From positions 1 through 35,498 of the forward strand of contig JAQGNR010000259.1 in NCBI GenBank assembly GCA_028291765.1: a stretch of 35,498 bases of DNA, in the 5' to 3' direction. The stretch comes from Herbaspirillum sp. (GTDB taxonomy: Bacteria; Pseudomonadota; Gammaproteobacteria; Burkholderiales; Burkholderiaceae_D). The notes under the pieces were generated by a model, which saw only the letters and a program-made list of their open reading frames with translations, did not search any database and had not been told where the DNA came from. Shown here in pieces: positions 17,425 to 26,803 of the stretch. The translations under genes were made by a program, and so were the position numbers. Positions within the stretch are counted from its first letter, which is position 1. Each line of letters opens with the position of its first letter.

Positions 17425-18210
17425 ATGAACAAGCTACCCAGTCTTTTTATTTCCCACGGATCGCCGATGCTGGCGCTCACCGATACGCCGGCGCATCGTT
17501 TCCTGCTCGATCTGGGCAAAATTCTGGCACGGCCGAAAGCGATTTTGATCATCTCGGCTCACTGGGAATCGGTCGGCAACCCGGCTGTAAGCCTGGCGCC
17601 GCAGCCGGATACCATTCACGATTTCGGCGGTTTCCCGCAAGCGCTGTTCGATATTCAATATCCGGCAGACGGTGCACCCGATGCCGCGGCACGGGCGGCG
17701 GCACTGCTGGAGCAAGCCGGTTTTGCCGTCACGCGCAGCGCCACGCGCGGCCTGGACCACGGCGCCTGGGTACCGCTGCGCCTGATGTATCCGGATGCCG
17801 ATATCCCAGTCGCGCAAATTTCACTGATTCGCGGCGGCACCCCGGCGCAGCACGAACAAATGGGGCGGGCCTTAAGCGCACTGCGCGAAGACGGCATATT
17901 GATCATCGGCTCCGGCTCCATGACGCACAATCTATATGAAATCCGCCGTGGCGGCGGCGACCCAGAAGTCCCGTCATGGGTCAGCGAATTCGGCAATTGG
18001 ATCAAAGACCGGCTTGAAAACGATGAGCACAATCTGCTGATCGATTATCGCGCCAAGGCGCCGTTTGCGGAACGCAATCACCCAAGCGAGGAACATTTGT
18101 TGCCGCTTTTCGTCGCCATGGGTGCGGCCGGCGCAGCGCCAAAGGCGCAATTGCTGCATACAAGTTACGAATACGGTGTATTGGCGATGGATATGGTCGC
18201 CTTCTCGTAG
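17425..18210 (+). CDS. DODA-type extradiol aromatic ring-opening dioxygenase (YgiD-like)
   Basis: A 261-residue class III extradiol dioxygenase of the LigB superfamily. Candidate metal-binding and catalytic histidines are H11 (FISHGSPML), H46 (ISAHWES), H65 (HDFGGFP) and H168 (GSMTHNL). The C-terminal LLHTSYEYGVLAMD is typical of 4,5-DOPA dioxygenase/YgiD proteins. In vivo substrates of bacterial members are mostly unknown. The start at 17425 is chosen because AGGA lies six bases upstream; two earlier in-frame ATGs are possible. It is transcribed after siaD with a 128-bp gap and is probably not functionally linked. Confidence 0.9.
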   Translation: MNKLPSLFISHGSPMLALTDTPAHRFLLDLGKILARPKAILIISAHWESVGNPAVSLAPQPDTIHDFGGFPQALFDIQYPADGAPDAAARAAALLEQAGFAVTRSATRGLDHGAWVPLRLMYPDADIPVAQISLIRGGTPAQHEQMGRALSALREDGILIIGSGSMTHNLYEIRRGGGDPEVPSWVSEFGNWIKDRLENDEHNLLIDYRAKAPFAERNHPSEEHLLPLFVAMGAAGAAPKAQLLHTSYEYGVLAMDMVAFS

Positions 18211-18230
18211 CGCGGCAATACGCGGCCTTT

Positions 18231-18280
18231 GCGTGGGTTTTGCATGGGTTTTGCATGGGTTTTGCATGGGTTTTGCGTGT
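18231..18280. repeat. 11-bp tandem repeat, four units
   Basis: Four head-to-tail copies of GCATGGGTTTT (the first is GCGTGGGTTTT) start at 18231, followed by a broken fifth. They lie between the dioxygenase gene and the sigma-28 promoter of the chemoreceptor gene. They are nearly identical, so likely recent or slippage-prone. No coding role. Confidence 0.85.
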
Positions 18281-18294
18281 TACTACGTAAGTAT

Positions 18295-18321
18295 TAAAGT
18301 TCGCCGTACTGAAAGCGATAA
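18295..18321 (+). promoter_or_regulatory. Sigma-28 (FliA) promoter of chemoreceptor gene
   Basis: TAAAGTTC (18295-18302), an 11-bp spacer and AGCGATAA (18314-18321) match the sigma-28 consensus TAAAGTTT-N11-GCCGATAA in 13 of 16 positions with exact spacing. It lies 129 bp before the start codon of the downstream methyl-accepting chemotaxis gene, a typical FliA target. Confidence 0.75.
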
Positions 18322-18449
18322 GGGGGACATTCTCTGGATTATTCTAAAATCCTTCTGTATATTGCCATTAAGAAAAACTAAATATTACCAAGCAAATTTA
18401 CATCTAATTTAATGTGCAGCCTCTTTCAAAAGGGCATTAGGGGATTTGA

Positions 18450-20105
18450 ATGAAACTCAATAATCTGCGTGTCGGCGTCCGGCTCGGCGGCGGTTTTGCT
18501 GTAATTCTGCTGCTGCTCGCCTTGATGCTGACAGGCGCCATCTGGCGTCTCCATGGCACTTCCGAGGCCATGCGCATAATGATGGCGACGCCCCTTACGA
18601 AAGAACGTTTAACCGAAGAATGGTTTCGCAGCGTAGCCGCCGGCCTGACACGCGCCAAGGCCGTCGCCAAGAGCTCCGACGCCAGTCTGGAAGCGATGTT
18701 CGCCACTGAGGGCAAGGATACCAATCCACGCGGCGGCAACGCGAATATTTCCAAAGACATACAAAACCTGGGACTGGCGCCGGAAGAGCAGAAATTGTTC
18801 GAAGCGGTGAATAAAAACCGCGACATCTATACCAACGCCCGCGACAAACTGATGGCGGCCAAGCGTTCCGGCAATGCCGACGAAGCCGCGCGAATTTTCG
18901 ATACCGATTTCGCGCAGATATCGCCGCGCTATATAGGCAGTCTGCAAACATTCCTCGACTATCAACGCAAGGAAATCGACAAAACTGCACAGGCCATCGA
19001 AGATAGCTCGAGCAAGAGTACGCTGCTGCTGTTATGGCTCGGCGGGATCACGCTGCTGCTGGGCGCCTTGTTTGCCCGCATGCTGACGCGCTCCATTACC
19101 CTGCCGCTGAGCCAGGCGGTCGAAATGGCGGAGAGTGTAGCCAGCGGCGATCTGACCCGGCATATCGAGGTAACGCGCACAGACGAAACAGGTCAATTGC
19201 TGCAGGCATTGAAACACATGACTGATAATCTGGTGCAAATCGTCGGCGACGTGCGCGCCGGCACCCAAACCATTGCCACCGCTTCCAGCGAAATCGCCAG
19301 CGGCAATCTGGATCTGTCCAGCCGCACCGAAGAACAGGCCAGCTCACTGGAGCAAACCGCGGCCTCAATGGAAGAGCTGACGTCAACCGTAAAGCAAAAT
19401 GCCGAGAATGCCCGGCAAGCCAATCAACTGGCGATTTCCGCTTCCGAAGTCGCGGTTAAAGGCGGCACGGTGGTGTCCGAAGTGGTCAATACCATGGGTT
19501 CGATCAATGACTCGGCCAAGAAGATTGTCGACATCATCGGCGTCATCGACGGCATTGCTTTCCAGACCAACATCCTCGCGCTGAATGCCGCAGTGGAAGC
19601 GGCGCGCGCCGGTGAACAAGGCCGCGGCTTCGCCGTGGTTGCCAGCGAAGTACGCAGCCTGGCGCAACGCTCGGCCGCAGCCGCCAAGGAAATCAAGTCC
19701 CTCATCGACGACTCGGTACACAAGGTGGATACCGGCGCCAAGCTAGTGGATCAGGCCGGCGTCACCATGCAGGAAATTGTGACGAGCGTGAAACGCGTGA
19801 CCGATATCATGGGCGAGATCACTGCCGCAAGCCAGGAACAGACATCCGGGATCGAACAGGTCAATACAGCCATTACACAAATGGATCACGTTACGCAACA
19901 GAATGCAGCGCTGGTCGAAGAAGCGGCTGCGGCATCGGATGCCATGCAACAGCAGGCTGCCGCCTTAACGCAAGCCATCAGCGTTTTCAAACTGCACAGC
20001 GATCAACCCGGGCAAGTCATTGCGCAAGCTGCTCCCAGGTTCGTCAACCCGGCGCCGACAATTGCCGGCCCTCGGCGCAACCCTGCTGCGTTGGCCTTGA
20101 AGTGA
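18450..20105 (+). CDS. Methyl-accepting chemotaxis protein
   Basis: A 551-residue inner-membrane chemoreceptor. TM1 is at about 12-33, a periplasmic four-helix-bundle-type sensor at 34-189 and TM2 at about 191-209. A HAMP domain (212-264) and a cytoplasmic signalling hairpin follow, with the invariant tip [20 protein letters not shown] and [20 protein letters not shown]. The C-terminus ends NPAALALK with no CheR-binding WxxF pentapeptide, so methylation probably depends on other receptors. AGGGGA precedes the ATG. The ligand is unknown. It is driven by a sigma-28-like promoter and convergent with a second receptor. Confidence 0.95.
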   Translation: MKLNNLRVGVRLGGGFAVILLLLALMLTGAIWRLHGTSEAMRIMMATPLTKERLTEEWFRSVAAGLTRAKAVAKSSDASLEAMFATEGKDTNPRGGNANISKDIQNLGLAPEEQKLFEAVNKNRDIYTNARDKLMAAKRSGNADEAARIFDTDFAQISPRYIGSLQTFLDYQRKEIDKTAQAIEDSSSKSTLLLLWLGGITLLLGALFARMLTRSITLPLSQAVEMAESVASGDLTRHIEVTRTDETGQLLQALKHMTDNLVQIVGDVRAGTQTIATASSEIASGNLDLSSRTEEQASSLEQTAASMEELTSTVKQNAENARQANQLAISASEVAVKGGTVVSEVVNTMGSINDSAKKIVDIIGVIDGIAFQTNILALNAAVEAARAGEQGRGFAVVASEVRSLAQRSAAAAKEIKSLIDDSVHKVDTGAKLVDQAGVTMQEIVTSVKRVTDIMGEITAASQEQTSGIEQVNTAITQMDHVTQQNAALVEEAAAASDAMQQQAAALTQAISVFKLHSDQPGQVIAQAAPRFVNPAPTIAGPRRNPAALALK

Positions 20106-20138
20106 TGTAATCGGTACCAGGAGCAGCATTCAAACCAG

Positions 20139-20172
20139 AATGCGTGCTGGCCGCAAGCGGCCAGCACGCATT
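20139..20172. terminator. Perfect hairpin between convergent chemoreceptor genes
   Basis: AATGCGTGCTGGCC and its exact complement form a 14-bp or longer stem capped by a GCAA-type loop (20139-20172). No T-run follows on either side, so it is either a weak bidirectional terminator or a 3'-end-stabilising/transcription-blocking structure. Confidence 0.6.
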
Positions 20173-20199
20173 CGCCCCCTGAATTAAATCTCAACCACC

Positions 20200-21852
20200 C
20201 TATGCGCCGGCCTTCAGCGCCATCATGCTCGGCGTAACATCGATCATCCGGCCCGACCCGGCGACGGCTTGCAGACGATCCATCTTGAACACGCCAACAG
20301 CCTGGTTCAAATGATCTGCTTGATCCTGTAAGGCCTGCACTTCTTCGCTCGCCTCTCTGACCATCGTAAGATTCTTTTGCCGTACCTGATCCATGGAAGC
20401 GATAGCGTGATTGACTTCCTCGATGCCCAGATGCTGCTCGTGACAGGCGGTTGTAATATCGCCGACCATATCGGTGACTTTGCGCACACTGCTGACAATT
20501 TCCTGCATAGTGGCGCCGGCATGTTCGACCAGGCGAGTACCGTTATCGACACGCGCCACCGAATCGTCAATTAGCGTCTTGACCTCTTTGGCCGCCGCCG
20601 CACTGCGCTGGGCCAGACTGCGCACTTCAGTGGCGACCACCGCAAAACCACGTCCCTGCTCGCCGGCTCTAGCCGCTTCCACCGCCGCGTTGAGCGCCAG
20701 GATATTGGTCTGGAATGCGATGCCCTCGATGACGCCGATAATATCGACGATTTTGCGGGATGAGGTATTGATCGAATTCATGGTTTCAACCACGTCGCCG
20801 ACGATAGCGCCGCCCTTTACCGCAATATTCGAAGCGTTCATCGCAAGCTGATTTGCCTGGTGCGCATTGTCGGCATTCTGTTTAACGGCGGAGGTCAGCT
20901 GCTCCATGGTTGAAGCGGTTTTTTCCAGCGCGCCGGCCTGCTCTGCCGTTCTGCCTGCCAGCATCTGATTGCCATGCGATATTTGCGTACTGATTTGCGA
21001 CAGACCCTGAGCCGTATCGCGCACTTCGGATACCGTTGTGCGCAGGTTATCGCTCATCTTCGCCAATACGGCCATGATGCTGTCGCTGTCGCCGCTACGC
21101 AGTTGTACGTCGTGAAACAACTCACCGCGATCGACCGCAGAGGCCAATGCCTTGACATCATCCGGTTCAGCCCCGAGCGCCTTGCGAATATGGCGCGTGA
21201 TGATGGTAGCCACCACAATCCCGATCAGCAGCGACACCACGCAAAGCGTCAACATCCAGAGGTGGAAGTCATGCGCCACGCGGCGCGCTTCGACCGATTC
21301 GAGCTCACTCTTGGACTGCTCCAGATCGATAAATTTATTAATGTTTCCCAGCCAGTCCACGAAAGCCGGGCGCGCCTGCTGCAGCAACATCTGGCGCGCG
21401 TTATCTAGATTACCGGATTGGCGCGCCTCGATGATGTTCTTGATCATCGGCGAGGTGCGCGCCTCATCGGCCTTGATTGCGGCAAGGATCGTCTGTTCAT
21501 CGCTGTCGCCCTGTTTTTGCCCGGCGAAAATGCGATCCAGAGGCTCAGCCGATTGTTGATAATCGGCGTTCAGTTTAGCGATTGCGTCGACCACCTGTTT
21601 GAGCTCCCCGTCCGCCACCAGCGTGACGTCGCGCATCGCGATCGCACGGTCATGCACACTACCGCGGAAATTGATCGCATAGCGCTGCTTGACGTTATTG
21701 ACATCACTGATTCTGCTCAGTGCTGCTTCAATGGTATTTACCTTGGCGATACTCAGCGCGGTCAATATCAGCATCATGACGAATATGGAAGAAAATCCTA
21801 TGCTCAACCGGGCTGCAACGCTAACCTTATTTCTAGATGCTTCTGTTTTCAT
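20200..21852 (-). CDS. Methyl-accepting chemotaxis protein
   Basis: A 550-residue chemoreceptor. TM1 is at about 18-38 and the periplasmic four-helix-bundle sensor covers about 40-195, with the [17 protein letters not shown] segment common to 4HB_MCP domains. TM2 is at about 198-216 ([19 protein letters not shown]). HAMP and the signalling domain follow, with the same tip sequence as the neighbouring receptor. The start [17 protein letters not shown] (21850-21852) is preferred over one 17 codons upstream, whose extension lacks family similarity; neither has a strong SD. It ends MMALKAGA with no WxxF tether. The sensor domains of the two receptors differ clearly, so they likely have different ligands. 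Confidence 0.94.
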   Translation of the reverse strand: MKTEASRNKVSVAARLSIGFSSIFVMMLILTALSIAKVNTIEAALSRISDVNNVKQRYAINFRGSVHDRAIAMRDVTLVADGELKQVVDAIAKLNADYQQSAEPLDRIFAGQKQGDSDEQTILAAIKADEARTSPMIKNIIEARQSGNLDNARQMLLQQARPAFVDWLGNINKFIDLEQSKSELESVEARRVAHDFHLWMLTLCVVSLLIGIVVATIITRHIRKALGAEPDDVKALASAVDRGELFHDVQLRSGDSDSIMAVLAKMSDNLRTTVSEVRDTAQGLSQISTQISHGNQMLAGRTAEQAGALEKTASTMEQLTSAVKQNADNAHQANQLAMNASNIAVKGGAIVGDVVETMNSINTSSRKIVDIIGVIEGIAFQTNILALNAAVEAARAGEQGRGFAVVATEVRSLAQRSAAAAKEVKTLIDDSVARVDNGTRLVEHAGATMQEIVSSVRKVTDMVGDITTACHEQHLGIEEVNHAIASMDQVRQKNLTMVREASEEVQALQDQADHLNQAVGVFKMDRLQAVAGSGRMIDVTPSMMALKAGA

Positions 21853-22156
21853 GATAGGTTTTAATAATTTAAAGAGTAATAACAAAGACGACGGCGACCC
21901 CATTTACCAAGATGACGCTCCGAAGAATGACGGGCTTTCTCGATAGAGTCCAATGCCCATTTTCGATAGAGTCAATAGCACTAACCTATTATGATGGCGA
22001 CGCTGAGATTCTGCCGGACTTCCAAATTACATCGGTATTATTACGTAGACACCCTGACGGATCGATGAGGAAAAATGGCAAAAAAAAAGAAGGCGTTGCC
22101 TTCTTTTTTTAATATTTTGACTGCGGTCAATGTCAACCAGTCGTGTCAGTGCTCAC
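21853..22156. other. Intergenic region upstream of the second chemoreceptor
   Basis: About 300 bp without a gene. It holds two direct copies of CGATAGAGTC (21941-21950 and 21964-21973, 23 bp apart), a possible regulator site. It also holds the terminator listed at 22081-22110. I found no sigma-28 promoter for the minus-strand receptor. Confidence 0.5.
22081..22110 (-). terminator. Terminator after the dienelactone hydrolase gene
   Basis: GAAGGC (22089-22094) pairs with GCCTTC (22098-22103) around GTT, flanked by an A-run and a T-run. The whole is symmetrical and would work in both directions. It lies 47 bp downstream of the hydrolase stop codon. Confidence 0.88.
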
Positions 22157-22954
22157 TCATTCCAGCCGCACATTTTTACTGAAGTCATAGTGGGCGCTGG
22201 AAGTACATTCAAATTCCCACCGGACTTTTTCAGCCAGCCAGCTACCGGCGCTAACTTCCTCAATAAATGTCAGCAACATCTGCCAAGCGACTTTGGTATC
22301 GCAAGGGCGGTACCGGCCCGGCATCGTATCGTTCAAGAAACCATGCGGCGCATCCGCCAGCACATGCATCCGATACGATTTACGATGCGATTCCAGTGCA
22401 TCGCGCATACGCCGCACGTGATCCAGTGAAATCGTATGGTCTGCTTCACCGAACACAAATAACGACGGCACAGTCATTTTTGACACCATATCCGGCATCG
22501 ACACCGGCTGCAACGGTCCGGCATCCCAATCGCGGCCTTGCGTGGCCCCGTAGAAAATAACGCATGCGCTGATATCGCTGCGTTGGCTCGCAGCCACAAT
22601 GGGATAACGTCCGCTTTGGCAGACACCCATCAGGAAAATCTTCTCCGCTTTAGCGCGCACATCGCTGCGTACCAGGTCAATGGCAAGATCCAGCACGCGC
22701 GTAATTTCCGGATCCGGCATGATGACGCGCGCTTTGCCAGCCGTCAGCGCGGCCTTATCGCCATCCCATTGCGAGAAAAGATTTGGCGCAAATGCGACAT
22801 AGCCATCGTCAGCGAGCTTTTGCGCCAAGTCCAGGGTGTGCTGTACCAAGCCGTAACGCTCGTGCAGGATAATCACTGCGGGGCCGCCCGGGCCTCTTTT
22901 CGGAATGAATAAAACACCTTCAAGGCCGTTCGCCAGTTGAATATTTTCCTTCAT
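22157..22954 (-). CDS. Dienelactone hydrolase family protein
   Basis: A 265-residue alpha/beta hydrolase of the dienelactone hydrolase (DLH) family. The catalytic triad is C112 (MGVCQSGR), D172 (FGEADHTI) and H204 (DAPHGFLND). The Cys nucleophile and HERYGL loop (31-36) are DLH hallmarks. DLH opens dienelactone in chlorocatechol breakdown, but many members act on other lactones or esters. It is on the same strand as the downstream half of the uptake/hydrolase module that begins 83 bp upstream, so it may be co-transcribed with it. Confidence 0.9.
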   Translation of the reverse strand: MKENIQLANGLEGVLFIPKRGPGGPAVIILHERYGLVQHTLDLAQKLADDGYVAFAPNLFSQWDGDKAALTAGKARVIMPDPEITRVLDLAIDLVRSDVRAKAEKIFLMGVCQSGRYPIVAASQRSDISACVIFYGATQGRDWDAGPLQPVSMPDMVSKMTVPSLFVFGEADHTISLDHVRRMRDALESHRKSYRMHVLADAPHGFLNDTMPGRYRPCDTKVAWQMLLTFIEEVSAGSWLAEKVRWEFECTSSAHYDFSKNVRLE

Positions 22955-23037
22955 TATCGGTTCCTATCCTCTACAAATTGGACGCCGCCCAATGTCAATG
23001 CGTCAATGCGCAGCACTGAGTTGAGCGGCATATAGAT

Positions 23038-23682
23038 TTATTTACCTGCACCGGCCTTCAGCATCGCAACGACTTGCGCGGCAGTGCGCACGCGCCCCAT
23101 GCGCGGGAATATACGGCGCATGAATTGATCGTGGTTATCTGTTTCGGGCGAACTGGTCGCATCGCTGACGAATACCAGGTTGTAATCCATATCGCGCGCA
23201 GAGTAAGCAGTGCTTGCCACGCCGACGTCGGTCGATCCGCCGGCGATGATGATGGTATCGATTTTGCGCGCACGCAGCGCTAAATCCAGATAGGTTTGAT
23301 AGAAAGCGCTCCAGCGATATTTTGGAATCAGATAATCTTCAGGCGCCGGCGCCAGCTCATCGATCACGGCCGATTCCCAAGTTCCGCCGGAGACATTCGG
23401 CTTGAAGATCGGTTTTTGGTTGTCCTCAAGCGCAATCGGATTGAGTCGGCCGTTGGTATCGCGAATAGTTTGCCCGGTAGTGGCATTGTCGGCCCGATGA
23501 TTGGCGGCAGCGTAAGCCACCATCATCTGATTGGCCCGGACAGCTTGCAATACCTGGCTGGCGGCCGCAATCACCGGTTGATATCGCGCTTGCGTTTTTG
23601 GATCATTCTTTTTGATATGGCCGTTGAGCATATCGAAAAACAAGACTGCGGTACGGGCCGGAATGAGTGTGTCAATTGCCAT
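23038..23682 (-). CDS. Isochorismatase-like hydrolase, copy 1
   Basis: A 214-residue protein of the isochorismatase/cysteine hydrolase fold. Two members of the usual triad are present, D17 (LFFDMLNGH) and K121 (IPKYRWSAF). The cysteine position in the GxxTxxCVxxTA motif is glycine (GGSTDVGVASTA, G154). Gly at this place is known in true isochorismatases such as EntB/PhzD, which hydrolyse a vinyl ether without a Cys nucleophile. No siderophore or phenazine genes are nearby, so the substrate is unknown. It lies 36 bp after a solute-binding protein gene and is repeated with it at 27678-29398. Confidence 0.85.
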   Translation of the reverse strand: MAIDTLIPARTAVLFFDMLNGHIKKNDPKTQARYQPVIAAASQVLQAVRANQMMVAYAAANHRADNATTGQTIRDTNGRLNPIALEDNQKPIFKPNVSGGTWESAVIDELAPAPEDYLIPKYRWSAFYQTYLDLALRARKIDTIIIAGGSTDVGVASTAYSARDMDYNLVFVSDATSSPETDNHDQFMRRIFPRMGRVRTAAQVVAMLKAGAGK

Positions 23683-23718
23683 ATGCGATTCCTATTGGTT
23701 GCGGTTTCAAAATGCGAT

Positions 23719-24765
23719 TTAAGATTTAGGCGGCGGCGCCGACGTGAGTTGCTCATAAATCTGGGACCACTTCTCACCGTCGTCGATCAGTTTTGCCGGG
23801 TCGGTTACTTTGAACGGGAAATTGGCCAGCGGAGAAGGGAAAGATTTGCTCACGGAGATGGCTTCCTGCTTGGCCAGAATGGCTTGGCCTTCATTTAACA
23901 GGAAGTCAAAGTAAAGCAGCGCGGCATAAGGATGCGGCGCATTGCGCGCGACACCCGCGCCATTCAACTGCGCGATCGTAGGCTTGAGCACGAACCAATC
24001 GATAGGCGCGCCTTTATCTTTCAGTTGCTGGACGCGGGAGTTATATACCGTCAGCGCCATCGGCACTTCTCCGGAGGCAACCAGATTAGTCAGCAGCGAA
24101 TGGCCCCGGCGCACCGACAAGCCATTAGTGGCCACGATCTGGCGGAACAGTGGCAGACCCTTGTCCGGACCCAGTTGCAACATAAGGCTATAAAACCATT
24201 CATCGTCCTTGGCTTCGATGCCGAGCTTGCCTTTCCATTTTGGGTTGGCCAAGTCATCCCATGTTTTCGGCAAATCTTCTTTCTTGATCAGATTGGTGTT
24301 GTAGGCCAGCGAAAACATCAACAAACGCGTACCGACCCATTCGCCATGCGGACGCAGCGACTGTGGAATCAGCGTTTTCAAAAAGGGCGTATGAACAGCC
24401 TGGAGTTGTTGCTCGCGGTGCAATGCTTCAAGCGCCTGGCCTTCTGTCTCAACGACATCAAACGCATAATGCTTGCTTCTCGCTTCGTTTAGCACGCGCG
24501 GAACGACGGCATCCGGGCTGGCGCGCCAAACGGTGACTTTAAGACCGTACTTTTTTTCGAACGCTTCAATAATCGGATTGGTGTCCGACAGTTGCTGCGA
24601 AGTGTAGAGGGTAAGACCACCCTCTTTCTTTGCCCCGTCGATCAACATCTGATCCCGGTTAGCGCCAGCATAAACGGAGAGTTCGGCGATACCTTTAGGT
24701 GTTTGCGCTATCGCGGCTGTTGCAGATAGCAAAATGGCCAATGCCAATACAAATTTATTTTTCAC
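23719..24765 (-). CDS. Periplasmic solute-binding protein, copy 1
   Basis: A 348-residue extracellular solute-binding protein of the iron/thiamine/polyamine type (SBP_bac_6/8-like). A signal peptide covers residues 1-20 (ALAILLSATAAIA, cleavage before QTPK). GLTLYTSQQLSDTNPIIEAF is the first beta-alpha unit. SLAYNTNLIKKEDLPKTWDD and NPKWKGKLGIE are the hinge-region motifs of ferric/spermidine-type binding proteins. No ABC permease or ATPase is in the window. The start is GTG (24763-24765). Paired operator-like sites and a palindrome lie upstream. The paralogue at 28352-29398 is closely similar over its full length. Confidence 0.88.
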   Translation of the reverse strand: MKNKFVLALAILLSATAAIAQTPKGIAELSVYAGANRDQMLIDGAKKEGGLTLYTSQQLSDTNPIIEAFEKKYGLKVTVWRASPDAVVPRVLNEARSKHYAFDVVETEGQALEALHREQQLQAVHTPFLKTLIPQSLRPHGEWVGTRLLMFSLAYNTNLIKKEDLPKTWDDLANPKWKGKLGIEAKDDEWFYSLMLQLGPDKGLPLFRQIVATNGLSVRRGHSLLTNLVASGEVPMALTVYNSRVQQLKDKGAPIDWFVLKPTIAQLNGAGVARNAPHPYAALLYFDFLLNEGQAILAKQEAISVSKSFPSPLANFPFKVTDPAKLIDDGEKWSQIYEQLTSAPPPKS

Positions 24766-24920
24766 GCTTCATCTTTCATTTCAGTTTGACACGGCCACAT
24801 CCCCATGGCGCCACCTTTCAAAGGAAGGTCCGTTTACCCAATTAATTTTTTGTTAAAAATTCCCACCACTGCTTTTTAATCAATATAAATATTTATATTA
24901 TTTATATAATTATTATTAAA

Positions 24921-24948
24921 AAAATTTACTGGATATCCAGTAAATTTT
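24921..24948. promoter_or_regulatory. Perfect 28-bp palindrome centred on GGATATCC
   Basis: The sequence is symmetrical about 24934/24935 with arms AAAATTTACTGGAT. On the minus strand it is followed by a T-run (A-run at 24919-24924 on the plus strand). It could be an operator, or a leader attenuator for the binding-protein gene, whose start is 155 bp away. Confidence 0.6.
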
Positions 24949-25073
24949 CCGTGTATATAAAAGACGGGTTTCATGATTCGAATCGAAACCGCGCTTTGTA
25001 CGCGCTTGCATTTATCCGTAATTAAAAAATACGAATCGACTATAAAATCGAAAAGTTACTGTGTCAATTAAAA

Positions 25074-25110
25074 ATTCCACATATCAGAACAATGTCCCTC
25101 ATATCAGAAA
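25074..25110. promoter_or_regulatory. Paired operator-like sites upstream of binding-protein copy 1
   Basis: Two related imperfect palindromes of form TTC/TCC-N9-GAA (TTCCACATATCAGAAC and TCCCTCATATCAGAA) have their GAA half-sites exactly 20 bp apart (25087 and 25107). An almost identical pair lies upstream of copy 2 at 29503-29540. Confidence 0.6.
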
Positions 25111-25210
25111 TTAATGCAACTTCATTCATCGCGAATATTTCTGCGGCACCACAATCGCGTTGACAGCTTAGACAGCTAATGATAAGTTCCACAGCATAAT
25201 TTATGGACCG

Positions 25211-25231
25211 TGGTTCCATATAAAAGAACCA
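25211..25231. promoter_or_regulatory. Perfect TGGTTC-N9-GAACCA operator-like site
   Basis: The two half-sites are TGGTTC (25211-25216) and GAACCA (25226-25231), with an AT-rich spacer. It fits the same half-site spacing as the paired sites nearby. It lies 205 bp upstream of the secreted hydrolase gene. Confidence 0.55.
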
Positions 25232-25435
25232 ATAACAAATTTCGGGGTGCCATATGAAACACTCGCCGGCTTTTTATAGGCATCTGCAGCAGCACTCAGC
25301 ACTCAGCACAACTTATCGGACCGTTTTGAGATGAATCACAAAGTGATTCAGGAAAAGCATGACAAATAAACCCAGCTTTAGCAGGACCTCAGCAAGCCAG
25401 GCAGCCTTACCTTCTTTCATTAACGGGAGCAGTCA

Positions 25436-26776
25436 ATGTTACGACGTATTTTGTTACTTTCGGTCTTATCCATGAGTGGCCAAGTCTATGCTGCCAGCGA
25501 TTGGCAACTACCTACGGATAAAGGCTTGGTCGACAGCAAAGAAGTTGCCGCCATCCTCGGCGCCAACGACTACCCGGAAACCTCGGGATACCGTAAGAAA
25601 ACCGAATATATCGATTTCGATGCCTACGGCCAGCAATATACCCAAGTCGTTGTCACGCTGACACCGGACAAACCACGCCTGCATAACGGCCGCAAAATTA
25701 CGGTCGTCGGCGGCGAGCCCGGTAGTGAATATGCAATGGACTTTCTGCAAACACCGGAAGGCAAGGAAGGCCCGGCCGTCTGGCTGGCCAAACGCGGCGT
25801 GACCTTTATCGCGTTGACCCGTGTCGGACGCTGGAATTTTTTCGACAAGACCGGCAACGGTTCCTGGAAAGATATTCCCATCGACATACGGATGCCGATT
25901 TTCAATCGCGCACAAAAAGCGCCCTGGACTGCCGACGATTTTGTAGTCAAGACAACCACCGGCAAAGAAGCAACCTCCGGCGACAGCAGCACCTACCGTT
26001 TCCCGAAGGAAGGTTCATTGCTTTATAAGCAGATGCTGGCTGCCACCGGCCAAACCTTTTTGATCGGTTACAGCAAAGCGCTCGAACACGTACTCCCAGG
26101 CGAGGAACGCAACAAGGCATATCTGCTGTACTGGGGCATGTCGACCGGCGGCGCTTTCTTGTATCCGCTGGCGAAATATGTCAAACCGGATGGCTACCTG
26201 AACTGGGGCACCAGCACCACCGGCCTGGCGTATGTCTATCGCAAGGCCACGCAGGGCGATTTCAAGACGCCTTATGCGGAAACCGCAGTACGCCTGCGCG
26301 AACGCGGCTTCGACGACTTCGAGTTCTACACCAAGAATATCGATGAGAAAACCAAATTGAGCTGGTGGCAGGGAGCATTGAACGATCCTCGCTTCAAGAG
26401 CGGCGAAGATGCGACGATGCAATTCAATTCCGGCGCCTTGAACGATACGGCGCTGCGTCTGTGGATGGCGGACTGGCTACCGCAGGCCGACCGGCAGCGT
26501 GGTTTCGCGGCATTGATGCGCGACATGTTCGAACCGAGCTATCCGCCCGCCGCGCTGAAGGATATTGCGGTACTTGAGATGAACGGTACTAACGATGAAG
26601 CGATGTCGCCAAAAATAGTGGATGCACACCGCTCCATCATGGAACCGTACACCCGCAAGTTCAAAGTTGTCCGCGTGCAGGATTTCCATCATTACCTGTT
26701 CACGCAGGATGCCATCAAAGTAGTCGGCAACCTGTGGTTGCGGCATATCGATTCGAATTATTTTGACGCCAACTAA
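25436..26776 (+). CDS. Secreted alpha/beta-hydrolase-like protein of unknown substrate
   Basis: A 446-residue protein with a signal peptide (1-19, SGQVYA then ASDWQ). I do not recognise the family by name. The nucleophile elbow YWGMSTGGAFLYP (GxSxG), a late acid-region candidate (LEMNGTNDEAMSP) and a histidine near the end (QDFHHYLFT) suggest a serine esterase or alpha/beta-hydrolase fold. GGGAG precedes the ATG. It lies between the two copies of the binding-protein/isochorismatase-like module, on the opposite strand, and shares the divergent regulatory region. A plausible role is periplasmic release of the compound taken up by the binding proteins (inference). Confidence 0.65.
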   Translation: MLRRILLLSVLSMSGQVYAASDWQLPTDKGLVDSKEVAAILGANDYPETSGYRKKTEYIDFDAYGQQYTQVVVTLTPDKPRLHNGRKITVVGGEPGSEYAMDFLQTPEGKEGPAVWLAKRGVTFIALTRVGRWNFFDKTGNGSWKDIPIDIRMPIFNRAQKAPWTADDFVVKTTTGKEATSGDSSTYRFPKEGSLLYKQMLAATGQTFLIGYSKALEHVLPGEERNKAYLLYWGMSTGGAFLYPLAKYVKPDGYLNWGTSTTGLAYVYRKATQGDFKTPYAETAVRLRERGFDDFEFYTKNIDEKTKLSWWQGALNDPRFKSGEDATMQFNSGALNDTALRLWMADWLPQADRQRGFAALMRDMFEPSYPPAALKDIAVLEMNGTNDEAMSPKIVDAHRSIMEPYTRKFKVVRVQDFHHYLFTQDAIKVVGNLWLRHIDSNYFDAN

Positions 26777-26803
26777 CTGACTGAATAAGTCCAGCGGCCA
26801 AGG

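Larger units (their letters stand above)
24766..25435. promoter_or_regulatory. 670-bp divergent regulatory region
   Basis: An AT-rich non-coding region between the minus-strand binding-protein gene and the plus-strand secreted hydrolase. It holds a perfect 28-bp palindrome (24921-24948) and a nested inverted repeat (24967-24990). It also holds two TTC-N9-GAA-like operator sites 20 bp apart (25074-25110) and a perfect TGGTTC-N9-GAACCA site (25211-25231). No reading frame looks real. Confidence 0.7.

Noticed and set aside
18231..18280. CRISPR array
   Set aside because: Units are directly adjacent 11-mers without spacers.
21941..21973. Sigma-28 promoter for the minus-strand chemoreceptor
   Set aside because: The CGATAG repeats look superficially like a -10, but no TAAAG-type -35 lies at the required spacing.
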